A stretch of 64,000 nucleotides of DNA from Maratus speciosus (GCA_963932465.1 OZ010795.1:525703451-525767450); one strand, 5' to 3'; positions 21,771 to 33,106 are shown, counted from the stretch's first letter. Numbers and translations are program-made. The notes: generated by a model not told the origin, from the sequence alone.

Positions 21771-23816
21771 AATAGAATTATTTTATTTGTAAAAAATTTG
21801 GTGCCATATTATTTTTAACAATAAAATAAGGAATTATCCTTCAAGTAATTAAAAACATCTTGTTCAAACAATAAATAATTTCATATGTTTGATAAAATAT
21901 ATAATTTTACATGAAATACGTTCCATAAAATATCAATTGTTTAATCCTAAAAACTTTTCATCTTAATTCTCTGAGGATAACAATAGATTTTGAAAAATAT
22001 TAAACAAAGTTACGTATTTTTTTTTTAATCCAAAGCAATGAAATAATTTACCTTACAATCTTGATTAATTTTTTTTTCTATAGCAAAGAAGTTTTCAGTA
22101 ATTTATATTCAGTATTTTATTTTATATCATATAACATTAAAACAGTAAATTTTATCAAAATTTATTTCTAAATAAAATTATATTAGTATTTCAAAAAAAA
22201 TGACTAATAAATCTATGCTTTTAATTATAGTTTTCAAATTCATTTATATATTTGCTAGAAGACTTTACTTAACACTACTGAATTTCATAACACGTCTAGG
22301 TTGTTCCTTCGACCCATGTTTGCTTGAAAACCTTATGAAATGTTTTGAAATATATTTAAATATATTTCTTAATTTTGGAAATAGATTTTTGTCTATAGAA
22401 ATTTAATGAGATTGGCAGGCTAGGAGAATATTTGAAAGATTTACATAAGCGGTGATTTGAATTTAAACAAGAACTTGTTCTTTTTTTAATAAGGTTTAAG
22501 TTGAAATAGGACTTTCTTTTCTCAATAGATATACACAATATGCACAATCCTGAAATTACTTTATCTATACAAGCGTTATTCTCATTTTTTACCCGACTGC
22601 CAACAAGGGTTATGTGTTTCACGCGTATCTGGGTATGTGGATTTCTTTATACCCTCGAAACATCCCAACCGCTGGATGGATTTCAATGAATGAGTTCCCT
22701 ATCGATTCATCATAACCGTCCGATGGTTATAGGCTAGGTTTTGTTTTTATAAATTCAAAAATACGGTAGACACGAAAAAAATATTTTACGCACCCATATT
22801 GAGTGGCATATCATTGGATAGGTCTTTCAAAATGAAGACTATGTTGCATTGACTATTTCCCAGTCAGAAGCTCCGTTTAAATATTACTCAACCTGGAAGC
22901 TGTGTAGGTAGGATCTATAGCTTTACTGCAACTCTAACCATCATATGCATCTATAGGCCTCATCAAAACAGTGTTTATAGATAGGAACTTACAATTAAAC
23001 ACAACTTAAAAGTCATCAATACAAGTAAATAAAAAAAATAGGTAAGTAATATAAAAAATAGTTTTACATTGATGAGAAATAATTAATCAGTTCGCTTTTA
23101 AGCTGTGGGTTTTTTTATTTTTAAAATTTAATTTTTACTTGTTAATCTTATATTGTATCACCATTTTTGTGGAGTAAAGCAAGTATTTATTTCGAAGTCT
23201 CTTACTAATCTCTTATATACTCCCTATATATGCAAATATTTAACTCTTGACTTTATATTTACCTCAATGCATGCAGATTCTTAAATCATATATTTTCATC
23301 AAGATTGTTACTGTGTGCAAAAATGTGGAGACATATAAGCTTAATTGATATTTTGCATGAGTTTCTCCCAAAAGCAAAATAAGAACTTGAATACAAACAT
23401 AAATGTTATTAATATATTAAAATATTTTTTATGAAATTATTTTGTTCGTTTTCTTACAGAAATCAATTAATCTATAGCTAGATTTCAGAATATGTTTCAG
23501 AGCATATTTTTCATAGATACATATTTAACTTGTGCAAAGACTAGAATAAAATTATCTGTACGTGTCACATGTGCACTCAAAATTTACAACTCACAAAAAT
23601 AAATATATTGCTTTTAAATTGAATTATTAAATAAATTTTAATTATTCATTATACTTTAGGGTATAAAACTAGTAAAATTTGTATAATTACTATAAGGTTT
23701 TTTCCGTCAAGTTTAAGCTTGTATGTTTTTCATATATGCACAAATTTATGCCAAATGATATGAACAACATTCAAAATAAACCTAATGAAGTTGAAATTTT
23801 ATGCTTGTCTAGATAA
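21771..23816. other. No gene seen
   Basis: A+T-rich. A less A+T-rich island at about 22590-22960 (CCAACCGCTGGATGGATTTC and following) looks like part of a dispersed repeat, but has no second copy in this window and no domain. Confidence 0.4.
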
Positions 23817-25092
23817 ATATGTTATGGGCAAAACCCGGAGCTTGACCAGTTCGCGTACTGGAAGAGATTCCTGACCAAAACCCGAAATACAGGAAAAGAA
23901 AAGAACAGCGCATTTCGGCTTTCCGCCGGCGAATTCGCGAACTGGCCGGTAAGCCTTGCCAAATATACAACTTGGGGATTCACAGTCGGCAATGTGCATC
24001 ATTTAGCAAACATGCAGCCCTGTATATGATCTAGAAACTTGGTAATACACTAAAAATAAATTCAATTTTAAAAGTGTATCACTGCTGAAAACGTACATCA
24101 AACAATAATGGCTCATAGCCAATCCAATAACGAAATTATTTTTGAGTGACTCTGTAAATAAACGACAAATTCTATCTAGTCAATAATCTATAGAAACACA
24201 TGTTTTAAAGCATATTTTTAGTAATGTATATCAGTTTTATTAGGTTTAAAGTAGTGTAACATCATTAAATTACCCTATAAACGATTTTTTCACATATATC
24301 ATAATTCTTATCGGAATTCTTTTGGCGTACCGATAGACGAACTATAATGGCTACTTAATCAATACTCTGCAAAAAACATATTGCTCCCCACATGAGTGAG
24401 GCATGTGAATTTTATTATGTTTGAAATAGTGTAACATCATTTAAATGCTATAAAAATGATATTTTATTATTCACTGTAATGTAACGAAATACTTTTGAGT
24501 GTCTATGTAAACAAACTATAATTGCTACTTATTTCATACACTTTAGATAACAGTTTGTCGTAACGAAATACTTTTGAGTGTCTCTGTAAACAAACTATAA
24601 TTGCTACTTATTTCATACACTTTAGATAACAGTTTGTCGTCTATCTTAATGATGCATACCAATTTTATTATAAGTCAGATAATGTAACAACATTAAAATG
24701 CACCGGAAAAACTTTTCCCATTGGTGAGATTGTAACGAAATGCTTTTATGTCTCCCTCTAAATTAACGAAAAATAGTACACACTTCACTTTCAATACAGA
24801 AATTAATTTATAAACCTAAATACTATAACAATTACACGTCAATCCGAGTCTTTACTCGAGTTAGAGTACGGGCAGGCAGACGGCCAGACAAATTGAATTC
24901 ATAAATACTTTCAACTATGTTAGAAAGGGATAAAAAGTAAAAAGTGTTTTTTATATACCCATTTCGCGAACTGGCCGATAATATCTGGCCAGTTCAGGAA
25001 TTGGCCGGCCAATTCCCGAATTGACCAGTCAGTTTAAAATGTTGTTGGCCAGTTCGCTAATTGGCCATTTTCGGGTTTTGGCCGTAACATAT
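23817..25092. mobile_element. TIR element D with GGCCAGTTCGCGAACTGGCC-type subterminal motifs
   Basis: Ends ATATGTTATGGGCAAAACCC (left) and the inverse of ATATGTTACGGCCAAAACCC (right). Inside each end are many partial copies of a GGCCAGTTCGCGAACTGGCC palindrome (23850-23960 and 24965-25070). The core (24130-24780) is built from diverged ~200-bp repeats with AAATACTTTTGAGTGTCT-type sequence. No target duplication is clear and no transposase is present; the ORF at 23799-24002 follows the palindromic motifs and is not a gene. Confidence 0.7.
24482..24639 (+). repeat. 79-bp tandem duplication inside element D
   Basis: 24482-24560 and 24561-24639 differ by one base (GTGTCTATG against GTGTCTCTG), so this duplication is very recent compared with the rest of the element. 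Confidence 0.95.
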
Positions 25093-25100
25093 ATAAATAC

Positions 25101-27027
25101 AGGGTGTCCGGTCTCAACGGTGTCCAATGGCTAATTTCTAAACAGTTAATCATAGACATATAGTTCCAATTATAAAAATGTTTTAAATCAGGTAAAGAAA
25201 TATTTTAAAAGCGATTTAGCTCAATAAAAACATTTCTTAAAAAACTACGAAATTTAAAATTTTTATACCCCCCCCCCCCCACCCCCCCGGTCCTATAAGA
25301 TATATTTAGTAAAATTTTCCTATTACACTGACAAGTAAGACAATAATAGTCTCATTCATATAACACTAAAATTGAGCGAGTTATGAAACTTTATAAATGC
25401 ATGACTTATGCCACTTTTCTGCTCTGAAAACGAATGAGTTCGGCTTGGCTTTGAGGGGTCACGTACTAAGTGCTTAAAGTATTCGAAGATCTTATTTCAT
25501 GTGTATCTTCGCTTTGAAAAATATTGTACAAGTATTACGATTAAGTTAACATTTATTAAATTTCAGATTGGCTAAAATAACATATGTTTAATTTGTCAGA
25601 ATTTGACACTGTTTCTTTTATGATTTCTTTTAACAAAAATTATGTTATTTTTATAAGTTTTTATGTTACTTCAACGATCGTATGTATGTTTTTCCAGTTC
25701 AAAATTTGTACTCGAACTTTAACTCACTTTATAGATCTAGATTACATTTTACATACTGGCGCAAATCAAATAACAATCTAATAGTATTATGATTATCGGT
25801 GCTTACCATTTATACTTATTTTACAGGATAACACAAAATATTTCGGATAGATTACCGCCAAGAAGTTTAAGAAAAAGTTTTAGCTTAGATAATACAAGAC
25901 TGCAATTGTTGGGTTTTTTTAACTTTTATGTATTTTTTAGCACTGAATCCGAAAATTTAACCATCATGTCAGGATATTGCGCAAATCATAAATTGTCAAA
26001 TTTAAAGAATAATAAAAATCGGATAATATAAAGTAGTGGAGATGGTTGCGTTTTTTAACTTTTGGTAATTGATTTTTACGGTCTTTTTAGCACTGAATCT
26101 GAAGGTGACCTTCATTTTTAACCATCACGTTAGAATTTTTTTGCAAATCGTACATGTGTAAGTTAAAATATAGCGAAAATCTCATACTATAAAACATATG
26201 TAAAACGTTTTTTGTTTTATTTTATTTTATTCAATAATTTATTCGATATTTTTGCTTATCCTGGGATTCTTACTGCTAAATAGCTGAGTGGTCCGATGAG
26301 GTGAGGGAGGAGATTCAATTTAAACTTTGAACTTTTTAACTTTGAAATTTGCGAAAAAATTCTGATGTGATGGTTAAAAATGAAGGTCAATTTCAGATTC
26401 AGCGGTACAGAATACATAAGAATCAATTATCAAAAGCTAAAAAACATGACATAACCCAACTTTTGCAGGCTAGTGTAATCTAATAATATTTTGAAATACG
26501 TATTTGAGGCTGTTAATTTAGCATCATTTTATTTAACAAAAATTCTGTTTCTTTCTTTCTTCTTAAATGTTTATTACAAATTGTATATTTTGCATTAATA
26601 TGTCAGATTGATTAAAGATTTCAAATTTATATTGCAATGTTAATTTTACTCTCAACCATTATTTAATATATCTGACGAAATTATATTTCGACTAAATTTG
26701 TGAATGATCCCCAATTTGCCGCAAAAAAATATGCTCCAACTTTAAACAGCTATTACTCTGTCAATTTTAATTGTAGAATAGCGCGACTTTTTTGTGTATT
26801 ACCTACTTGTCAGTGTAAAAGGAAAATTTTACTAAATATAACTTATAGGACCGGGGGACAATATTAAAATTTGAATTTCGTATTTTTTTAAGAAATGTTT
26901 GTATTGACCCAAATCACTTTTAAAATATTTATTTTCCTGATTTTAAGTATTTTTGTAAGTGGAACTATATGTCTATGACTAACGGTTTAGGAATTAGCCA
27001 TTGGACACCGTTGAGACCGGACACCCT
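25101..27027. mobile_element. AGGGTGTCCGG-ended TIR element E (1.93 kb)
   Basis: Left end AGGGTGTCCGGTCTCAACGG and an inverted right end with the same 20 bases. The inverted repeat runs about 230 bp with substitutions, through TCATAGACATATAGTTCCA and the region around a C tract (25268-25288) and CGGTCCTATA. Internal segments are also inverted copies of one another (CTTCATTTTTAACCATCACG near 26110 against CGTGATGG-like sequence near 26370), making it a foldback. CAGGGTGTCC-type ends are common in arthropod mariner-like elements. No transposase is present. Confidence 0.8.
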
Positions 27028-27729
27028 AAATATAAATGAGGTGACATCCGCCAGTACTTGATACCCTTACAGTAGTTGATCCAATTTTTTAAATATTGCC
27101 TAATTTCAGGCGGAAATGAGTTTTATACTAGCGGAGGCGGAAAAGAGTTTAATACGTGGCACTAGACATAATATTTTTGTCTGAATGTTGGAGCACCTGT
27201 TTCAAATTGTTGTCAGCTGTCTGCTGCAAGATAAGCCATTTTATGAAATTTTCGTATTCGAAAGTCTAAACAATTAGTTTTTGATTAGTTGGAGACAATT
27301 GCGGTAACTTAAAGCAATCCACTTATATCTTGCTTATTTCAACTAATATTTTTATGCGAATTATGATTAATCACAGCCCGAGGATGACATTATAAAGACT
27401 AATTTTTAGATTTTCGTTTGACTTCTTTCGTCTGATCGAACATTGAGAAAATGACAATTTAAAAAAAAACTATGCTATGTGTAAATTACTTATGAAAAAC
27501 ATTTAAAAAGGTGTTAATTTACTTTAATATCCCTACTTTAATATCCTTTACTTTAATATATATATATATTTAATTATTTGATTAGACTATGTGTATAGTT
27601 AAAAGAACTAAGGATGTTAAAGTAATTTAACACCATTTTAAATATTTTTCATCTTTTAAGTAATTTAAATATGGCGTAATTTTAAGTTTAACTTTTTAAA
27701 GATGAATTTAGCATTATATTTATTATTTG

Positions 27730-27781
<52 letters not shown>

Positions 27782-28429
27782 ATACATTTATTTTTTGCTA
27801 TTTAATTTCAGCAGAGTTTCTCCACTATATGATATATATTAAAGTTGTAGCAATCATGTTAGTTTACTTCTATAACTTAAAAGTAAGGAAACAGAATAAA
27901 AACTACGAAGCACTGACTTTATTTGGTAATTTACTGGCTGTGTCACCCTAAAAAGATTCTACTTATATGCATAGAAAGAATTTACGTACTTGTTGTTTTA
28001 TGCAATTTACTACTGTTTGTAAATAAAAAAAAATAAATTTTTTGTTAACATTTAATAAATTGTTTAAATATTGAAAAGAATCTACTTGTATATATGATAC
28101 AGTCAAAATGTTTAATGAATATATGCCAAAAAATGTCCTTCTATCGCCAAGCCAATTTTCTCTACTTCAACAAGTTCGCTATACTGAAAACTAGCTTCTT
28201 TTCTAGGTGTGTGCATGTAAAGAAATTCAGATCAATTTGTCCTATGATTTCGAATAAAAACCACATTTTGAAAAAAATATATATGATATTATAATTTAAT
28301 GCTATCAATTTAAAATAATAGTTTTGCTTTAATATTTTTCTTTGTTGTAAAGTACTATAAATTACAAATAAAATAATCTCTGGGAAACTTTTTAACAGCT
28401 GATTACTATTTTCGAGCTTAATACTTAAA
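27028..28429. other. No gene seen
   Basis: A+T-rich, with a 50-nt A run (27730-27779). Frames opening in the poly-A or overlapping the left end of the next element have no domain. Confidence 0.45.
27730..27779. repeat. Poly-A run (50 nt)
   Basis: Uninterrupted A tract; no retroposon body was recognised upstream. Confidence 0.9.
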
Positions 28430-28499
28430 TATACGGGGTGCCCATAGTTAAACGACACAACTTTAAAGTTGTCTACAGACAAAAGTATTGTTCATAAAG

Positions 28500-29376
28500 T
28501 TGTGAAATTTTGTGAAAGACATAATAAAGGGATGAGGATTTGTTTAAGCTAATATATATATATATATATATATATATAGTTCAAAAGTTGGCCATCAGAG
28601 GGCGATTTTTAATAAATTACACATTTAGTATTTCGATAGTTTAGAAACTTTATTTATTAACTTAACCTTATTCTAAAATGTGTTCATTTTATGTGCAAAA
28701 TGTGAGCATTTGGTGAAATTTTGTGAAAGACATAATAAAGGAATGAGGATTTGTTTAAGCTAATATATATATATATATAAATAGTTCAAAAGTTGGCCAT
28801 CAGAGGGCGATTTTTAATAAATTACACATTTAGTATTACGATAGTTTAGAAACTTTATTTATTAACTTAACCTTATTCTAAAATGTGTTCATTTTATGTG
28901 CAAAATGTGTGCATTTGGTGAAATTTTGTGAAAGACATAATAAAGGGATGAGGATTTGTTTAAGCTAATATATATATATATAAATAGTTCAAAAGTTGGC
29001 CATCAGAGGGCGATTTTTAATAAATTACACATTTAGTATTACGATAGTTTAGAAACTTTATTTATTAACTTAACCGTATTCTAAAATGTGTTCATTTTAT
29101 GTGCAAAATGTGTGCATTTGGTGAAATTTTGTGAAAGACATAATAAAGGGATGAGGATTTGTTTAAGCTAATATATATATATATATATATAAATAGTTCA
29201 AAAGTTGGCCATCAGAGGGCGATTTTTAATAAATTACACATTTAGTATTACGATAGTTTAGAAACTTTATTTATTAACTTAACCTTATTCTAAAATGTGT
29301 TCATTTTATGTGCAAAATGTGTGCATTTGGTGAAATTTTGTGAAAGACATAATAAAGGGATGAGGATTTGTTTAAG

Positions 29377-29421
<45 letters not shown>

Positions 29422-30007
29422 TTCAAAAGATGGCCATCAGAGGGCGATTTTTAATAAATTACACATTTAGTATTACGATAGTTTAGAAACTTTATTTATT
29501 AACTTAACCTTATTCTAAAATGTGTTCATTTTATGTGCAAAATGTGTGCATTTGGTGAAATTTTGTGAAAGACATAATAAAGGGATGAGGATTTGTTTAA
29601 GCTAATATATATATATATAAATAGTTCAAAAGTTGGCCATCAGAGGGCGATTTTTAATAAATTACACATTTAGTATTACGATAGTTTAGAAACTTTATTT
29701 ATTAACTTAACCTTATTCTAAAATGTGTTCATTTTATGTGCAAAATGTGTGCATTTGGTGAAATTTTGTGAAAGACATAATAAAGGGATGAGGATTTGTT
29801 TAAGCTAATATATATATATATAAATAGTTCAAATGTTGGCCATCAGAGGGCGATTTTTAATAAATTACACATTTAGTATTACGATAGTTTAGAAACTTTA
29901 TTTATTAACTTAACCTTATTCTAAAATGTGTTCATTTTATGTGCAAAATGTGTGCATTTGGTGAAATTTTGTGAAAGACATAATAAAGGGATGAGGATTT
30001 GTTTAAG

Positions 30008-30062
<55 letters not shown>

Positions 30063-30656
30063 CAAAAGTTGGCCATCAGAGGGCGATTTTTAATAAATTA
30101 CACATTTAGTATTACGATAGTTTAGAAACTTTATTTATTAACTTAACCTTATTCTAAAATGTGTTCATTTTATGTGCAAAATGTGTGCATTTGGTGAAAT
30201 TTTGTGAAAGACATAATAAAGGGATGAGGATTTGTTTAAGCTAATATATATATATATATATATATATAAATAGTTCAAAAGTTGGCCATCAGAGGGCGAT
30301 TTTTAATAAATTACACATTTAGTATTACGATAGTTTAGAAACTTTATTTATTAACTTAACCTTATTCTAAAATGTGTTCATTTTATGTGCAAAATGTGTG
30401 CATTTGGTGAAATTTTGTGAAAGACATAATAAAGGGATGAGGATTTGTTTAAGCTAATATATATATATATAAATAGTTCAAAAGTTGGCCATCAGAGGGC
30501 GATTTTTAATAAATTACACATTTAGTATTACGATAGTTTAGAAACTTTATTTATTAACTTAACCTTATTCTAAAATGTGTTCATTTTATGTGCAAAATGT
30601 GTGCATTTGGTGAAATTTTGTGAAAGACATAATAAAGGGATGAGGATTTGTTTAAG

Positions 30657-30729
<73 letters not shown>

Positions 30730-31114
30730 TTCAAAAGTTGGCCATCAGAGGGCGATTTTTAATAAATTACACATTTAGTATTACGATAGTTTAGAAACTT
30801 TATTTATTAACTTAACCTTATTCTAAAATGTGTTCATTTTATGTGCAAAATGTGTGCATTTGGTGAAATTTTGTGAAAGACATAATAAAGGGATGAGGAT
30901 TTGTTTAAGCTAATATATATATATATATAAATAGTTCAAAAGTTGGCCATCAGAGGGCGATTTTTAATAAATTACACATTTAGTATTACGATAGTTTAGA
31001 AACTTTATTTATTAACTTAACCTTATTCTAAAATGTGTTCATTTTATGTGCAAAATGTGTGCATTTGGTGAAATTTTGTGAAAGACATAATAAACGGATG
31101 AGGATTTGTTTAAG

Positions 31115-31157
<43 letters not shown>

Positions 31158-31690
31158 TTCAAAAGTTGGCCATCAGAGGGCGATTTTTAATAAATTACAC
31201 ATTTAGTATTACGATAGTTTAGAAACTTTATTTATTAACTTAACCTTATTCTAAAATGTGTTCATTTTATGTGCAAAATGTGTGCATTTGGTGAAATTTT
31301 GTGAAAGACATAATAAAGGGATGAGGATTTGTTTAAGCTAATATATATATATATAAATAGTTCAAAAGTTGGCCATCAGAGGGCGATTTTTAATAAATTA
31401 CACATTTAGTATTACGATAGTTTAGAAACTTTATTTATTAACTTAACCTTATTCTAAAATGTGTTCATTTTATGTGCAAAATGTGTGCATTTGGTGAAAT
31501 TTTGTGAAAGACATAATAAAGGGATGAGGATTTGTTTAAGCTAATATATATATATATAAATAGTTCAAAAGTTGGCCATCAGAGGGCGATTTTTAATAAA
31601 TTACACATTTAGTATTACGATAGTTTAGAAACTTTATTTATTAACTTAACCTTATTCTAAAATGTGTTCATTTTGTGTTCCAAAATGTGT
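28500..31690 (+). repeat. 15-unit tandem array, about 205-250 bp per unit, with variable (TA)n
   Basis: Each unit reads in order: TGAAATTTTGTGAAAGACAT, AAGGGATGAGGATTTGTTTA, AGCTAATA, a (TA)n tract, AATAGTTCAAAAGTTGGCCA, TCAGAGGGCGATTTTTAATA, AATTACACATTTAGTATTAC, then CTTATTCTAAAATGTGTTCA. I count 15 copies of the GGCCATCAGAGGGCG block (about 28586, 28796, 28998, 29205, 29431, 29634, 29837, 30069, 30280, 30485, 30737, 30948, 31165, 31367 and 31570). Outside (TA)n the units differ by only a few scattered bases, while (TA)n ranges from about 16 to over 60 nt. No unit is coding. Confidence 0.97.
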
Positions 31691-32108
31691 GCATTTCAGG
31701 ACATATGCCTTGCATTTCCCAGAACACATTGCGGTCAACTATGGAATATGCTATCTTACGATTCCAGATTTGTATCTGAAAATGAAGAAAGTCTTGCAGA
31801 ACATGTTTGGTTATTACAAAATTTGTTAAACTATCGTAAATATATGCTAAATGTGTAATTAGTTAAAAAAACGGCCTCCTAACTTTTTTTTTCTCTAAAA
31901 AAATTCTCATACTTTTATTATGTCCTTCAAAAATTTTCACAACATTCTGAACAAAAGTTTCATCTGTAGACAACTTTAATAAAGGGTCGATTAATTTTGA
32001 ACATCCTGTAAATAACATTTCTAAACTATTGTAATAGTAAATGTGTAATTTTGTTTAGATCGCCCTCTGGTGGCGAAATTTTGAAATATTTTTATTCATA
32101 TATTTTTT
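31691..32108. other. Right flank of the array with an inverted partial unit
   Basis: 31904-32009 is a diverged inverse of the element's left end (TTATTATGTCCTTCAAAAAT to TGAACATCCTGTA). 32012-32085 is an inverse of the unit segment around GCCATCAGAGGGCG, here reading CGCCCTCTGGTGGCG. The 64-codon frame at 31664 shows no domain. Confidence 0.65.
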
Positions 32109-32361
32109 ATATAAGCAAAAATATTACGTCTGAATTCCATCTTTAAAATATTTACATTAAAATCACAGACAATACATAAAACAATTAAAATTATTACATA
32201 AAAACACTAAAAACATATTAAAATTGGGACGTTTTGGATCATCACGATCCCTCCTCAGCCAATTATAAGCGTTAAGTCAATACTATCAACAGTTACAAGA
32301 AAAACACAACAGAAAGTCATCAATTTCAGGTTACAGTTAAAATAAAATAGAATACTCGGCC
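32109..32361 (-). mobile_element. Inverted, 5'-truncated Penelope-like 3' end
   Basis: Inverse of 32760-32976 at high identity, covering the last codons of the GIY-YIG ORF, the 3' untranslated region and a hammerhead-like motif. It abuts the plus-strand copy head to head at the CGGCCG near 32358. Such inverted partner copies are known for Penelope-like elements. Confidence 0.8.
32222..32264 (-). ncRNA. Hammerhead-like motif, core mutated
   Basis: Minus-strand counterpart of 32858-32900. Stem I (AATTGG/CCAATT), CTGAGGA, stem II and ACGTC are all kept, but the conserved GAAA reads AAAA: the G12 position is A. Loss of G12 is expected to abolish self-cleavage, so this copy is probably dead. Confidence 0.6.
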
Positions 32362-32380
32362 GGAAAAGATTTCGCATTAT

Positions 32381-32785
32381 TTGAAATCAGTTGGTATTCA
32401 TACATCTTTCATTCCCCAAAATCCTCTTAAAAATCTGTTATGTAATTTTAAACATAGATATTCCATCCTGCATTTTAAAGACATCGTCTACGGAATTCCG
32501 TGTGAGCAGTGTGAAGCGGTTTATATTGGTGAATCTAGCAGGACACTTGAAATACGGCTTAAAGAGCATAAACAGGCATTTAGATGTAGAAATTTGAATT
32601 CAAAGATCATTCAGCATACTATTGCAATCGACCATTTTCCAGATTTTAATAAAGCTTTTGTGATCCGATCCGGATGCAATAATTATGCAGGGAGAGTGTT
32701 TCTAGAGGCCTGGCATACTAAAACCAAGGATTTAGCGATTAACGAAGCTGCATCTGTGCCGGCCGAGTATTCTATTTTATTTTAA
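32381..32785 (+). pseudogene. Penelope-like element C-terminal fragment with GIY-YIG endonuclease domain
   Basis: A 134-codon open frame. Residues 9-30 (FIPQNPLKNLLCNFKHR) match the linker that joins reverse transcriptase to endonuclease in Penelope-like elements. The GIY-YIG domain follows from about residue 37: VYGIPCEQCEAVYIGESS (a GIY-like V-Y-G and YIG pair), then RTLEIRLKEHKQAF with the conserved Arg/His-containing helix. The CxxC between the two motifs is typical of Penelope endonucleases. In complete elements this domain makes the DNA nick that primes reverse transcription. The whole reverse transcriptase is missing, the first ATG is probably only an internal Met, and no promoter is visible, so it is a 5'-truncated copy. 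The frame itself has no stop, which suggests recent insertion. It sits inside element F. Confidence 0.85.
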
Positions 32786-32857
32786 CTGTAACCTGAAATT
32801 GATGACTTTCTGTTGTGTTTTTCTTGTAACTGTTGATAGTATTGACTTAACGTTTAT

Positions 32858-32900
32858 AATTGGCTGAGGAGGGATCGTGATGATCCGAAACGTCCCAATT
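32858..32900 (+). ncRNA. Minimal hammerhead ribozyme candidate (Penelope-associated type)
   Basis: Stem I: AATTGG (32858-32863) pairs with CCAATT (32895-32900). Core CTGAGGA (32864-32870) fits CUGANGA. Stem II: GGATC (32872-32876) pairs with GATCC (32882-32886) around GTGAT, leaving G32871 unpaired. GAAA follows at 32887-32890, then CGTC, with expected cleavage after C32894. Stem III is only A-C/G-U with no loop; the ACGT is self-complementary. That matches the small hammerheads reported with Penelope-like elements that work as dimers. It lies just after the GIY-YIG stop codon, in the 3' untranslated region. All core residues I can check are present; the extra G next to stem II is the main doubt. 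Confidence 0.72.
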
Positions 32901-33106
32901 TTAATATGTTTTTAGTGTTTTTATGTAATAATTTTAATTGTTTTATGTATTGTCTGTGATTTTAATGTAAATATTTTATATATTTTTTAGCTTAAACAAA
33001 TTGCCATCCTTTATTATGTCTTTCACAAAATTTCACAACTTTATGAACAATAGTTTTGTCTGTAGAAAACTTTAAAGTACGGTCGTTTAATTATGGACAC
33101 CCTGTA

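Larger units (their letters stand above)
32109..32983 (+). mobile_element. Truncated Penelope-like retroelement in head-to-head inverted arrangement
   Basis: A plus-strand truncated copy (about 32362-32983) and a shorter minus-strand copy (32109-32361) meet head to head; outer ends both stop near AATGTAAATATTTTA. To the right, AGCTTAAACAAATTGCCATC is the inverse of an array-unit segment, so the retroelement landed in element F. Confidence 0.8.
28432..33106. mobile_element. Foldback TIR element F holding a satellite-like array and a Penelope insert
   Basis: Left end TACGGGGTGCCCATAGTTAA and inverted right end TACAGGGTGTCCATAATTAA, flanked by TA. The inverted repeat continues about 125 bp (ACTTTAAAGTTGTCTACAGA, TTCATAAAGTTGTGAAATTT, AAAGACATAATAAAGG). 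A second, diverged right-type arm occurs at 31904-32009. Between the arms lie 15 tandem units and a Penelope-like fragment. No transposase of its own is visible. Mariner-like ends are the best guess from TA and CAGGGTGT. Confidence 0.8.

Noticed and set aside
22590..22960. Coding exon in a less A+T-rich island
   Set aside because: Stops in all frames and no domain; more likely a dispersed repeat piece without a partner in the window.
28162..28482. 106-codon minus ORF
   Set aside because: Overlaps the end of element F; biased composition and no motif.
28500..31690. CRISPR array
   Set aside because: Units are ~205-250 bp direct repeats without unique spacers, in eukaryotic DNA; only (TA)n varies.
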